Positions 26,037-33,545 of a DNA stretch of 64,000 nt are shown here, piece by piece. Within the stretch, counting starts at the first letter, position 1. Every line of letters starts with the position of its first letter. The translations under genes and the position numbers were made by a program. The notes beneath the pieces were generated by a model, which was not told the origin of the DNA, did no database searches, and worked only from the letters and a program-made list of their open reading frames with translations. The DNA is from an uncultured Collinsella sp. Lineage in GTDB: Bacteria > Actinomycetota > Coriobacteriia > Coriobacteriales > Coriobacteriaceae. The stretch is taken from NCBI GenBank assembly GCA_934621295.1, contig CAKTVB010000003.1:186001-250000 (forward strand). Reading direction: 5' to 3'.

Positions 26037-26088
26037 ACTTTAGCCGAGTGGAGTGTAAGACGCAAGGCATTACTTTAGCTAAGTGGAG
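26037..26088 (-). promoter_or_regulatory. Promoter with two operator-like direct repeats for the ABC importer
   Basis: A 17-base motif occurs twice, at 26037-26053 (ACTTTAGCCGAGTGGAG) and 26072-26088 (ACTTTAGCTAAGTGGAG), with two differences and 35-bp spacing. On the minus strand a TTGCGT / 17 / TAAAGT promoter places copy one over the -10 and copy two just upstream of the -35. A dedicated repressor or sensor is inferred. Confidence 0.5.
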
Positions 26089-26113
26089 AAAAACGTCGCA
26101 CAACCGACTGGCT

Positions 26114-26148
26114 AATAAAAGAAGCCGCAGCTCAGATGCCACGGCTTC
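26114..26148 (-). terminator. Rho-independent terminator after the LPATA surface protein
   Basis: GAAGCCG pairs with CGGCTTC across a 14-base loop. The minus-strand exit is TTTTATTAG. Confidence 0.72.
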
Positions 26149-26179
26149 ACGCAAATTCGTTTGTTACAAGATGAATGCT

Positions 26180-27916
26180 TTAACCTCTAAAGCCATCCTC
26201 AAAGGGAATCTTCTCGGCCGAGCGGCGTTTGCCAACCGCCACGGCGCCGATGCCCGAGGCCGAAAGCGCCGCAGAGACCATAAGGCCGATCGTGCTGGCA
26301 TCTGCTGTTGCGGGGAGCTTCTCGGCGTCATCCGCCTTTACGGTAGCCTTATCAGCGCTCGCCTTGGCATCGCCTTGGCCCTTCGTGCCTTTGTCGCCCT
26401 GGTTCTGATCTTGCGCGTCACCCTTGCTCGAATCGCCGTTGTCCTTGCCGGCACCTGGCTTCTCGCCCGTGCTCGGCACCGACGTGGAACCCGACCCCGT
26501 AGCGCCCGCATCGGTTGAAGGGTCACCGTTGCCGGAAGCATCACCGCCCGTCGCGGTGTTGTCACCCGACCCGGCATCATCGGCGGAATCTCCCCCGGCA
26601 TTTGTAGAACCGCTCGAGGCAGCACCACCGTTTGGAAGGGCGTTACTCGGAGCATTTGAGGTCGAGCCGCCGTCGGCATCTGCCTTATCTCCGGTACTCG
26701 GCGAGGAGGAAGACCCCGTGCTCGCATCGGTAGAGGGAGCGCTCGTGTTGCCACCCGCAGGCGCTGTGACGGTGCTACCGGCAGCCGAAGAGCCGCTGCC
26801 CACATTGCCCTCGCCCTGAGATGGTTGATCGGTGGAACTCGAGCCAGAACCCGTACCGCTATCGGAGCCCGAGCCATTGTCCGAATCCGCGCCGGTGTCA
26901 GAAGCGGAACCATTGCCAGAGTCCGAACCCGTATCGGAGCCGGAACCCGAAGTATCCTTATTCGCATCGTCTTCGGCCTTGTGCTGAGCCAGATAAGTCA
27001 AGCACGTCTGCTTTTCGCGCTTATAGCGATTCGCGTAGCTGGCGGCATACTGATTGGTCGACGTGTTGGTCATGTAATCAATCAGCGCATCGCAGATGGC
27101 AGTCACTACCTGCTCATCGGTCATATCGTTGGAAAGATTGGCCATCTTGAAAAACTTCTGGCAGCCGCCCGAGCCAAACAGGTTGCTCATGCCCCAACAC
27201 AGACCCTTGAGGCAGTCAGCGCGGCCGGAAAGGTCGAGCCCGTACTTGCGCACGATACGCTCGACCGACAGGTAATACTCCTGGTATCCATACGCATCCT
27301 GCAGCGCCGAAAACTCCTGCGGGTCGGCAGCATATGCGGCGTGCCAAGCGTCCTCGGCAAGCTGCCCCAGCTCAGTGAGCTTGCGGGTCTTTTTGTCGTA
27401 AATCACGTTATCGGCATCGAGCTTTAGCTCGCTGCCGCGGTCGATAACCGCCTTGAACATGCTGTACTTCTGCGGATTATAGTTGTAGCACTCCTGCATG
27501 AAATCGACGAGCACATAGCGACGATCAAACTGGTAGAAGCCCATGGCGTGATAGCCGTCACCATAGCTAAAACCCAGATTGTAGTTACTGCCGCTCTCGT
27601 TTTCGGCAAAGTACTTCAGCTCGGAGGAAAGCGCCATCGGCTGCAGACTCGAGGAGCTTGTCGCCATGATCGAATTGAAAGAAAGCGTCATAAGAGACGA
27701 GGGGTCCACGCCCTCTGAGTACTCATCGGCGGGATCGTAATCCGAAGGAGCGGGCTGCTTTGCATCGACATCGGTGATGGGATCGGCATTGGCATTGCCG
27801 GCGATATCCTGCTGCTGGACGGTATCGGTCTGTGCAAACATGGGGATAGGTGCCGCCACGCCCAGCGTGAGCGAAAGCGCGAGTCCGGCGACGATAGCCT
27901 GATGCTTAGGCTTCAT
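26180..27916 (-). CDS. Secreted wall-anchored protein with lysozyme-like domain, Ser/Gly/Asp-rich stalk and LPATA tail
   Basis: 578 residues from ATG 27916 (GGAGG upstream). A signal peptide (MKPKHQAIVAGLALSL, cleavage near MFAQT) is followed by a folded domain at about 85-325. That domain has FAENESGSNYNLGFSYGD, YHAMGFYQFDRRY, CLKGLCWGMSN and a Cys pair; the buried Glu and GFYQFD look like a lysozyme or glucosaminidase-like fold, but this is uncertain. About 200 residues of Ser/Gly/Asp/Thr repeats form a stalk. The C-terminus is LPATA (534-538), a hydrophobic segment and KRR, a sorting signal with Ala in place of Gly. No sortase gene is nearby. Confidence 0.75.
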   Translation of the reverse strand: MKPKHQAIVAGLALSLTLGVAAPIPMFAQTDTVQQQDIAGNANADPITDVDAKQPAPSDYDPADEYSEGVDPSSLMTLSFNSIMATSSSSLQPMALSSELKYFAENESGSNYNLGFSYGDGYHAMGFYQFDRRYVLVDFMQECYNYNPQKYSMFKAVIDRGSELKLDADNVIYDKKTRKLTELGQLAEDAWHAAYAADPQEFSALQDAYGYQEYYLSVERIVRKYGLDLSGRADCLKGLCWGMSNLFGSGGCQKFFKMANLSNDMTDEQVVTAICDALIDYMTNTSTNQYAASYANRYKREKQTCLTYLAQHKAEDDANKDTSGSGSDTGSDSGNGSASDTGADSDNGSGSDSGTGSGSSSTDQPSQGEGNVGSGSSAAGSTVTAPAGGNTSAPSTDASTGSSSSPSTGDKADADGGSTSNAPSNALPNGGAASSGSTNAGGDSADDAGSGDNTATGGDASGNGDPSTDAGATGSGSTSVPSTGEKPGAGKDNGDSSKGDAQDQNQGDKGTKGQGDAKASADKATVKADDAEKLPATADASTIGLMVSAALSASGIGAVAVGKRRSAEKIPFEDGFRG

Positions 27917-27998
27917 GGTTCCTCCCTGGTTCTGCGTCCCCTTTGCGGGGATGGTTACGTTTAAGGTGCGGTTGCGACAGAGCGCAAGAGGTATATCT

Positions 27999-28027
27999 AG
28001 TATGTTGAATCTCGCCTGTTTTTGCAA
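27999..28027 (-). promoter_or_regulatory. Candidate promoter of the LPATA surface protein
   Basis: On the minus strand TTGCAA, 17 bases, CATACT, about 85 bases before the start codon. Confidence 0.4.
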
Positions 28028-28028
28028 T

Positions 28029-28100
28029 CCCCTATCGAGATACGACGCAGGTAAACGGCGCGTTTTCGCGCCTCATGCGCCGTATCTCGAAAAATAGGGG
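28029..28100. other. Structured intergenic palindrome
   Basis: Outer arms CCCCTATCGAGATACG (28029-28044) and CGTATCTCGAAAAATAGGGG (28081-28100) pair with a short AAA bulge. Inside lies GGCGCG-TTTT-CGCGCC (28057-28072). No T-tract follows on either strand, so it is not a standard terminator although it sits just after the M42 gene. Confidence 0.6.
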
Positions 28101-28101
28101 T

Positions 28102-29190
28102 TTAAAAGCCGCAAATCACCTCGGAAGTCATGTGCGAGATGACCTCGACAGCCACGCGAGCGCTCTCGATCACGTCATCGATGGCGCAAATCGAGGTAGC
28201 CGTATGGATGTAACGGCATGGCACGCCCGAAACCACACAGGGCACATCCATAAGATGCACGGGGCCGCCATCGGTGCCGCCGCCCTCGCGCACGCTCTCC
28301 TGCGTGCGCAATCCCGCAGCTTCGGCGGTATCTAGCACAAAGCGCTGATAACGAGGGTTCGTGATCATGCAGCGGTCAAAATGCCTGAACATGGGCCCGC
28401 CATGAAGCGCCGTCTGCACCTCGTCGGAAGCCAAGAAGGTATCATCTGCAGGACAGCCTTCGAACATGTACGCAACATCTGGGTCGAGCACCCGCGCCGC
28501 TGCCGCCACGCCGCGCTCCCCCACTTCTTCCTGAGCAGAAACGGATGCGACCACGTCAACGGCCAGGTCCTTGCGAGCGGCAAGCTCACGCAGGGCGATC
28601 AGCATCGCCGCCACGCCCGCGCGGCAGTCAAACGCCTTGCCCACCGCGATGCCGCGTTCGGCATCAAAGGTAAACTGCGTCGCCACGACAAAAGGCTCAC
28701 CGATACGCAGGAAGAAGCGCTCGCGCGCCTCTTCGGCACTCGTCGCACCCACGTCGAGAATCAACTCGGGCGGCACATGGGCGGCTTTCTCGGCAGCGCT
28801 TGTAAAATGCGGCGGCTTGACGCCAATGGTGCCGTGCAGCCACTCGCCATGGGCGTTGCGCACCAGCACGTCTTGGCCGCAAAGGGCCCCTTCGGGAAAA
28901 CGCCCCAGCGTCACAAAGCCCATGGTTCCATTTGCGCGAATAGTGCGCACCATGCCGCCTACCTCGTCACCATGGGCGTCCATCATCACGCGCGGGCGAG
29001 CACGGTCGCCACCAAGCTCCATGCCGTTCGGCACAATCAGGCCATCGCGCAGCGTGTTTTCCTCCACCGTGGCCCACCCGTCGCAAAAGTCGCGAACCAC
29101 GTCGATGACCTCGTCCTCAAAACCCGAAGGGCCCTTGGCGTTCGAGAGGCGCTCGAGCAGCCGAACTACCTCGTTGCGATCGATCTCCAT
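28102..29190 (-). CDS. M42-family metallopeptidase (glutamyl/deblocking aminopeptidase-like)
   Basis: A 362-residue cytosolic dinuclear-metal peptidase. Start ATG 29190 has AAAGGA upstream. Family motifs: GPSGFEDEV, metal-binding MDAHGDEVG, bridging-Asp FDCRAGVAA, catalytic SAQEEVGERG, EGCPADD, REGGGTDGGPVH and final metal His in YIHTATS. M42 enzymes form tetrahedral dodecamers that trim short peptides. It follows ilvE in the same direction but a terminator separates them. Confidence 0.92.
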   Translation of the reverse strand: MEIDRNEVVRLLERLSNAKGPSGFEDEVIDVVRDFCDGWATVEENTLRDGLIVPNGMELGGDRARPRVMMDAHGDEVGGMVRTIRANGTMGFVTLGRFPEGALCGQDVLVRNAHGEWLHGTIGVKPPHFTSAAEKAAHVPPELILDVGATSAEEARERFFLRIGEPFVVATQFTFDAERGIAVGKAFDCRAGVAAMLIALRELAARKDLAVDVVASVSAQEEVGERGVAAAARVLDPDVAYMFEGCPADDTFLASDEVQTALHGGPMFRHFDRCMITNPRYQRFVLDTAEAAGLRTQESVREGGGTDGGPVHLMDVPCVVSGVPCRYIHTATSICAIDDVIESARVAVEVISHMTSEVICGF

Positions 29191-29204
29191 CGTTGTCCTT
29201 TCAA

Positions 29205-29241
29205 CAAAAACGACCCCCGCAGGCCTGCGCCGGCGGAGGTC
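29205..29241 (-). terminator. Rho-independent terminator after ilvE
   Basis: GACCTCCGC pairs with GCGGGGGTC (one wobble), followed on the minus strand by GTTTTTG. Confidence 0.8.
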
Positions 29242-29271
29242 AAGCATGCAAACGCTATCGGTAAATCTACC

Positions 29272-30321
29272 TTAGCAGACCTTGTAGACCCAGTTGTGCT
29301 TATCCTCAACGGCACCATCCTGGATGCCAGTGAGCGTCTCGCGCAGCTTCTTCATCACCGGGCCGCACTCGGTGTGGCCGCCGGGGAAGACGATCGTCTC
29401 ATCGGCGCCGTAGACCTTGTTGTCGATCTCGCCTACCGGGGAGATGACAGCAGCGGTGCCGCACATGCCGCACTCGGAGAACTTGCCCGAGGCGACCTCG
29501 GCCCACTCCACCGGGCGCTCATCCACGGTCATGCCCAGATCCTGAGCCACCTGCACGAGCGAGCGACGGGTGATGGAGGGCAGAATGGAATCGGTATGGC
29601 TCTTGGGCACCACAAGGGTGTTGCCGTCAACGAACAGCACGTTAGCGCCGCCGGTCTCCTCAACGTACGTGCGGGACTCGGAATCAAGGTAGAGGTTATC
29701 GGCATAACCCTGAGCGTGAGCCTCGACAGAAGGCTTGAGGCTCATGGCATAGTTGAGGCCGGCCTTGATGTTGCCGGTGCCATGCGGTGCTGCACGGTCG
29801 TAATCGGAAATGCGCAGTTTGACGGCCTTGAGGCCACCCTTGTAGTACGGGCCGACCGGCGTGACGAGGATGCGGAACGTGTACTCAGGAGCGGGAGCGA
29901 CGCCGATCACGTTACCGGAACCGATCATGAACGGACGAACGTACAGCGTAGCGCCCGAACCGAAAGGCGGAACCCATGCGGCGTTTGCGGTAACGACCTG
30001 CTTGACAGCATCGACAAAGCGATCGACCGGGAACGGCGGCATCTCGAGACGCTGAGCGGAATCGTACATGCGCTGGGCATTCTGGTCGGGACGGAAGCAC
30101 ACAACGCTGCCGTCCTCGGTGGTATATGCCTTGAGGCCCTCAAAGACCTCCTGGCAGTAATGGAAGATGCCACCGCACTCGGAAACGTGCATGGTGTGGT
30201 CGGTCGTCAGACCGCCCTCATCCCACTCGCCATCTTTCCAATGTGCCTCGTAGCTGTAGTCGGTCTGCATGTAATTGAAGCCGATGTTGCCCCAATCCAG
30301 ATCCTTCTTCTCGACAGTCAT
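29272..30321 (-). CDS. ilvE: Branched-chain amino-acid aminotransferase IlvE
   Basis: PLP enzyme of fold type IV exchanging amino groups between glutamate and Leu/Ile/Val. 349 residues from ATG 30321 behind AAGGAG. Motifs: YCQEVFEGLKAY, RPDQNAQRMYDSA, VRPFMIGSG, the PLP lysine in GNIKAGLNY (Lys186), ETGGANVLFV and SECGMCGTAAVISPVG. Length matches the long BCAT2-type subgroup found in Actinobacteria. It is apparently monocistronic, with its own promoter about 110 bases upstream. Confidence 0.95.
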   Translation of the reverse strand: MTVEKKDLDWGNIGFNYMQTDYSYEAHWKDGEWDEGGLTTDHTMHVSECGGIFHYCQEVFEGLKAYTTEDGSVVCFRPDQNAQRMYDSAQRLEMPPFPVDRFVDAVKQVVTANAAWVPPFGSGATLYVRPFMIGSGNVIGVAPAPEYTFRILVTPVGPYYKGGLKAVKLRISDYDRAAPHGTGNIKAGLNYAMSLKPSVEAHAQGYADNLYLDSESRTYVEETGGANVLFVDGNTLVVPKSHTDSILPSITRRSLVQVAQDLGMTVDERPVEWAEVASGKFSECGMCGTAAVISPVGEIDNKVYGADETIVFPGGHTECGPVMKKLRETLTGIQDGAVEDKHNWVYKVC

Positions 30322-30689
30322 ACTGTGCTCCTTCTCTTGCAATAGTCCACGCGCCGCGTCGGCATTTGAACCACGCATGCCTGCAGCACATGTGTGGGCT
30401 CTCCGCCAAGACGGTCGCATGAAGGGAATTCTACTCCCACCACCGACCTGTGACACATTTTCTTTCGTTTGGGGGCAACCGAAATACAACCGTAACGTTT
30501 CGCACGCGAAGTTGCCCGTACAAGCAAGGGTGCCTCCCTCATGGAGAGTTGATTTTCCGATGCTCATTAAAAAGACGAGGTGCCGTGCGGCCGTCCAGCG
30601 CCAACGCCGTTACATGGCACTTTGAGGCCGCAACAATCTCTATACTGAAGGCAAGCATCCCGATGTTACAACGGCGAGGAGAGCCGCAT
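30322..30689. other. Divergent intergenic region of ilvE and a decayed gene
   Basis: Holds the ilvE promoter candidate at 30428-30456 and, on the plus strand, a TATACT at 30640-30645 near the decayed lipoprotein gene. I see no T-box or other known leader RNA. An open frame fused in front of ilvE lacks ribosome sites. Confidence 0.55.
30428..30456 (-). promoter_or_regulatory. Candidate ilvE promoter
   Basis: On the minus strand GTGTCA, 17 bases, TAGAAT. The -10 sits in a GGGAGTAGAATTCCC near-palindrome that might be an operator. Confidence 0.45.
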
Positions 30690-31094
30690 ATGACCGTCAC
30701 CATGGAAAAGAGCACCTGACCGAAGACCTGCTTAAGCGGCTGCTGGCAAGCTCGAGCGTCGACCGACGAGCCTGCGGATACGAGTAGCGAAAGCTCCGCC
30801 AACAGTTCTGCCGATACCTCTTCGGATGCTTCGAGCACATCTTCTGCAAGCTTCCGAGAGACCATGGACGGCTACGAGCAGTTTATGAACAGCTACGTTG
30901 AGTTCATGAAGAAGTACGAGGATTCAGACGACACCACTTCGATACTTGCCGACTACGGATCGATGATGCAGCAATACAGCGATTGGTCGCAGAAATTTGA
31001 CGACGTCGATGAGAGCACGCTGTCCGCCGAGGGCCAGGCTTACTACCTCGAGGTCCAGGGGCGCGTTCTGCAGAAGCTGAGTGAGGTCCAGTAA
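30690..31094 (+). pseudogene. Decayed lipoprotein gene (signal peptide lost)
   Basis: A GGAGAG ribosome site precedes ATG 30690, but the frame stops after nine codons (TGA 30717-30719). In the same frame beyond the stop the coding pattern continues: a Ser/Ala/Asp/Thr-rich tether typical after a lipobox (DTSSESSANSSADTSS), then MDGYEQFMNSYVEFMKKYED and further helices to the stop at 31094. The hydrophobic signal and Cys expected between ATG and tether are missing, consistent with a deletion plus nonsense change. A remaining 76-residue cytosolic product from ATG 30864 is possible. Confidence 0.6.
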
Positions 31095-31125
31095 CCGTGA
31101 GATAAACCACGCATCAACCTGGTAA

Positions 31126-31163
31126 CAAAAAGGCCCGCCATCCAGCGATGACGGGCCTTTTCG
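31126..31163. terminator. Bidirectional terminator
   Basis: AGGCCCGCCATC and GATGACGGGCCT (one mismatch) around CAGC. TTTT follows on the plus strand and six T on the minus strand, serving the decayed gene and the DedA gene. Confidence 0.82.
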
Positions 31164-31185
31164 CACCGATCAGTTTTCCAAAAGC

Positions 31186-31833
31186 CTACGCGTTCTTCTT
31201 CCCAAACTTTGCCTTGAGCAGGCCCACGACCGTCGGGACAACCGAGACGGCGACGATACCCACGATCAGCAGCTCAAAATGCTCCTGCACAAAGGGAATG
31301 CCGCCAAAGAAGAATCCCAGCAGCGTAAAGACCGTAGACCAGGTGATACCGCCCAGCACATTGAAGAGAACGAAGGAATGCCACTTCATGCCGCCCACGC
31401 CGGCGAGAAACGGCACGAATGTGCGAATGAACGGGAAGAAACGACCCAGGAAAATAGCCAGGTGGCCCCACTTGTCGAGGAACGCCTCGGACTTTTCGAT
31501 ACGTTCAGGCGTCATGACCTTGACCTTGCCCGAAGCGATGATCTTCTTGCCGAAGAAGTGACCGATCATGAAGTTGCACTGGTCGCCCAAAATCGCCGCG
31601 CACCATGCCACCGCGAGCAGCGTGAAGATATTGAAGCTGCCGTCGGCGGCAAAACAGCCGCTGGCAAACAGAAGCGAGTCGCCAGGCAAAAACGGCATGA
31701 AGACCACGCCGGTCTCGATGAAGATGATCAAGAAGATAAAGCCATATGCCGTGAGCGGACCGGCAGCGATCCAGGCAGAAATCGCCGTACGCGGATCTTG
31801 AAGCAGCTCGACAATCGTATTGATGAAATCCAT
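31186..31833 (-). CDS. DedA-family (SNARE-associated/VTT) membrane protein
   Basis: A 215-residue inner-membrane protein starting at ATG 31833. DedA hallmarks are FIETGVVFMPFLPGDSLLF, the GDQCNFMIGHFFGKK stretch with internal charged residues, and FLGRFFPFIRTFVPFLAGVGGM near the third helix. DedA proteins are implicated in lipid-carrier or phospholipid flipping and membrane homeostasis. The substrate cannot be read here. It is a single-gene unit. Confidence 0.9.
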   Translation of the reverse strand: MDFINTIVELLQDPRTAISAWIAAGPLTAYGFIFLIIFIETGVVFMPFLPGDSLLFASGCFAADGSFNIFTLLAVAWCAAILGDQCNFMIGHFFGKKIIASGKVKVMTPERIEKSEAFLDKWGHLAIFLGRFFPFIRTFVPFLAGVGGMKWHSFVLFNVLGGITWSTVFTLLGFFFGGIPFVQEHFELLIVGIVAVSVVPTVVGLLKAKFGKKNA

Positions 31834-31988
31834 GGAGTAAAAACCTCTCTGCTTTGGGCGCGGAATACGTCCAGGCAGAAAAGTATACGTGCGGATCTGC
31901 AAGCAGACAAAAAGCTGACGCGATCAGCAGCAACTATGCATAAGTAACAGGTGTAGCTATCAGGTACGCCACCCGAAAGTGCGGCGTT

Positions 31989-32291
31989 CTACAATCCCGA
32001 AAAACGCTCTCGGGGATCGCCAGCAGACCACTCGACATCAATAATCGTCACCTCGTGAGCTTGACTATCCAGAGTGTAGTAAAGCGTAAAAGGCGTATCC
32101 GGAAGCGGCAAATACCTACAGGGAAACGGCGGTCGAGCTGCTATGTACTCCGGATCGTAAACGGGACCCAAGGACGGAAACGCCGACAGCATCTCAACCG
32201 CCCACTTAAAGCGCTCCAAGACCGATTCCAACGCCACATTTTCTGCAATAAAATCGGCAGCGTAGTCGGTAATCTTAACCTCGTAGCTCAT
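31989..32291 (-). CDS. RelE/ParE-family toxin
   Basis: A 100-residue protein that begins one base after the antitoxin stop. The fold signature is seen in SYEVKITDYAADFI, the helical pair with ERFKWAVEML, the strand FPCRYLPLP, FTLYYTLD, and the closing EVTIIDVEWSAGDPRERF. RelE-type toxins cleave ribosome-bound mRNA and ParE types poison gyrase; which one applies is not clear. The antitoxin-first order in one transcript is standard. Confidence 0.78.
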   Translation of the reverse strand: MSYEVKITDYAADFIAENVALESVLERFKWAVEMLSAFPSLGPVYDPEYIAARPPFPCRYLPLPDTPFTLYYTLDSQAHEVTIIDVEWSAGDPRERFSGL

Positions 32292-32292
32292 G

Positions 32293-32580
32293 CTACCAGC
32301 CCTTTTTCACACGAATGCTCTCAATGGCGCTCTTTGCATCCGACGTCTTCCCTTCAAGGACATCGGCATAACCTCGCATCAAGCCTTGGTAGACATCCAT
32401 CTCGCACTTTTGTGCGCGTTCCTTGACCGACATCATTCGGTCAAAAGCTGCGGCATCCATCACCACCACGCTCGCTTTTCCGTTACGCGTAAGATAAATA
32501 GGCTCTTGGGTTTTCTCCAGTGTATCGATAAGGGCTGTTTGGTTGCGATTGAACTCCGAAAGCGATGCGACAGTTGGCAT
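32293..32580 (-). CDS. Phd/YefM-family antitoxin
   Basis: A 95-residue protein from ATG 32580 with AAGGGG upstream. The N-terminal Phd/YefM DNA-binding fold (VASLSEFNRNQTALID, EPIYLTRNGKASVVVMDA) is followed by a charged C-terminal tail (KERAQKCEMDVYQGLMRG) that would wrap the toxin. A perfect 22-bp palindrome over the -10 of its promoter is the likely autoregulatory operator. Confidence 0.83.
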   Translation of the reverse strand: MPTVASLSEFNRNQTALIDTLEKTQEPIYLTRNGKASVVVMDAAAFDRMMSVKERAQKCEMDVYQGLMRGYADVLEGKTSDAKSAIESIRVKKGW

Positions 32581-32607
32581 AGCGGCCCCTTTCAGCATGG
32601 CGTTATG

Positions 32608-32644
32608 TTTACAGTAAATATACTGTAAATGTACCTCCAATCAA
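32608..32644 (-). promoter_or_regulatory. Toxin-antitoxin promoter with palindromic operator
   Basis: On the minus strand TTGATT (32639-32644), 16 bases, TATATT (32617-32622). The palindrome TTTACAGTA-AATA-TACTGTAAA (32608-32629) covers the -10, as expected for autorepression by the antitoxin complex. Confidence 0.7.
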
Positions 32645-32753
32645 AACAGTCAAACGCGACGAAACGTATTGTTCTTTCTTCTCTCCCGGAACCTATTAAT
32701 CCTAGTAATTCGCTATACTTAAGCGCATCGTTTGCACAGGAGGGGTGCCAAAG

Positions 32754-33467
32754 ATGAGCTTTATCACGACAATTCGCGAGGATATCGCCAACGTGAAGCG
32801 GGAAGATCCCGCCGCGCAAAACGGCCTTGTCATCTTCCTCACCTACCCCGGGCTTCACGCTAAATGGAACCACGTGCCCGAGCACTGGCTGTGGAACCAC
32901 GGTTGCAAAAGCCTCGCGCGCATCATGTCGCAGATAACCCGCCATATGACCGGCGTCGAGATTCACCCTGCAGCACACATCGGCAAGCACTTCTTCATCG
33001 ACCATGCTATGGGCGTCATTATTGGCGAGACCACGATCATTGGCGATAACTGCACGCTCTACCAGGGTGTCACCCTGGGTGGCACCGGCAACGAGACGGG
33101 CAAGCGTCACCCCACGTTGGGCAACAACGTGACCGTTGGCTGTGGCGCCAAGGTGCTGGGAAACATCACCATCGGCGATAACGTGAAGATCGGCGGCAAC
33201 TCCGTGGTGGTCAAAGACGTTCCCGCCAACTGCACCGTGGTGGGCGTGCCGGGACGCATCGTCAAGCGCAACGGATGCCGCGTCTTTGAAGAGACCTTCG
33301 ACGCCAAACGTCATCGCGAGTTCATGCCCGACCCCGGCGAAGAGGCATCGGCCCGCAACCGCGCGAGCATCGCCGAAAACGCTCGCCGCGTCGCGGAACT
33401 CGAAGCAGAGGTCGCCGAGCTCACCGCCCTCGTGCGCCAACTGACCGAGCAGGCTATCAAAAAGTAG
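32754..33467 (+). CDS. cysE: Serine O-acetyltransferase CysE
   Basis: Transfers acetyl from acetyl-CoA to L-serine, the first step of cysteine synthesis. 237 residues from ATG 32754, eight bases after GGAGGGG. Features: short N-terminal helical domain, VEIHPAAHIGKHFFIDHAMGV with catalytic His, IGETTIIGDN, GVTLGGTGNETGKRHPTLG and left-handed hexapeptide coils to VVGVPGRIV. A charged C-terminal coiled coil (about 205-237) is longer than in many short SATs. TATACT at 32714 may be its -10. Confidence 0.93.
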   Translation: MSFITTIREDIANVKREDPAAQNGLVIFLTYPGLHAKWNHVPEHWLWNHGCKSLARIMSQITRHMTGVEIHPAAHIGKHFFIDHAMGVIIGETTIIGDNCTLYQGVTLGGTGNETGKRHPTLGNNVTVGCGAKVLGNITIGDNVKIGGNSVVVKDVPANCTVVGVPGRIVKRNGCRVFEETFDAKRHREFMPDPGEEASARNRASIAENARRVAELEAEVAELTALVRQLTEQAIKK

Positions 33468-33503
33468 CGTCGCGCTCACGCGCACAAACCTTTACGTCAC
33501 AGC

Positions 33504-33537
33504 AAAAAAGGCGAGGCGCCAAACCGACACCTCGCCT
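33504..33537 (-). terminator. Rho-independent terminator after the ABC exporter operon
   Basis: AGGCGAGG pairs with CCTCGCCT, followed by six T on the minus strand. On the plus side it is followed by CGTTTC, so it may also weakly stop cysE transcripts. Confidence 0.8.
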
Positions 33538-33545
33538 CGTTTCAT

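Noticed and set aside
30322..30640. Possible T-box or amino-acid leader for ilvE
   Set aside because: No T-box core sequence, specifier loop or terminator/antiterminator pair could be found; only a promoter candidate remains.
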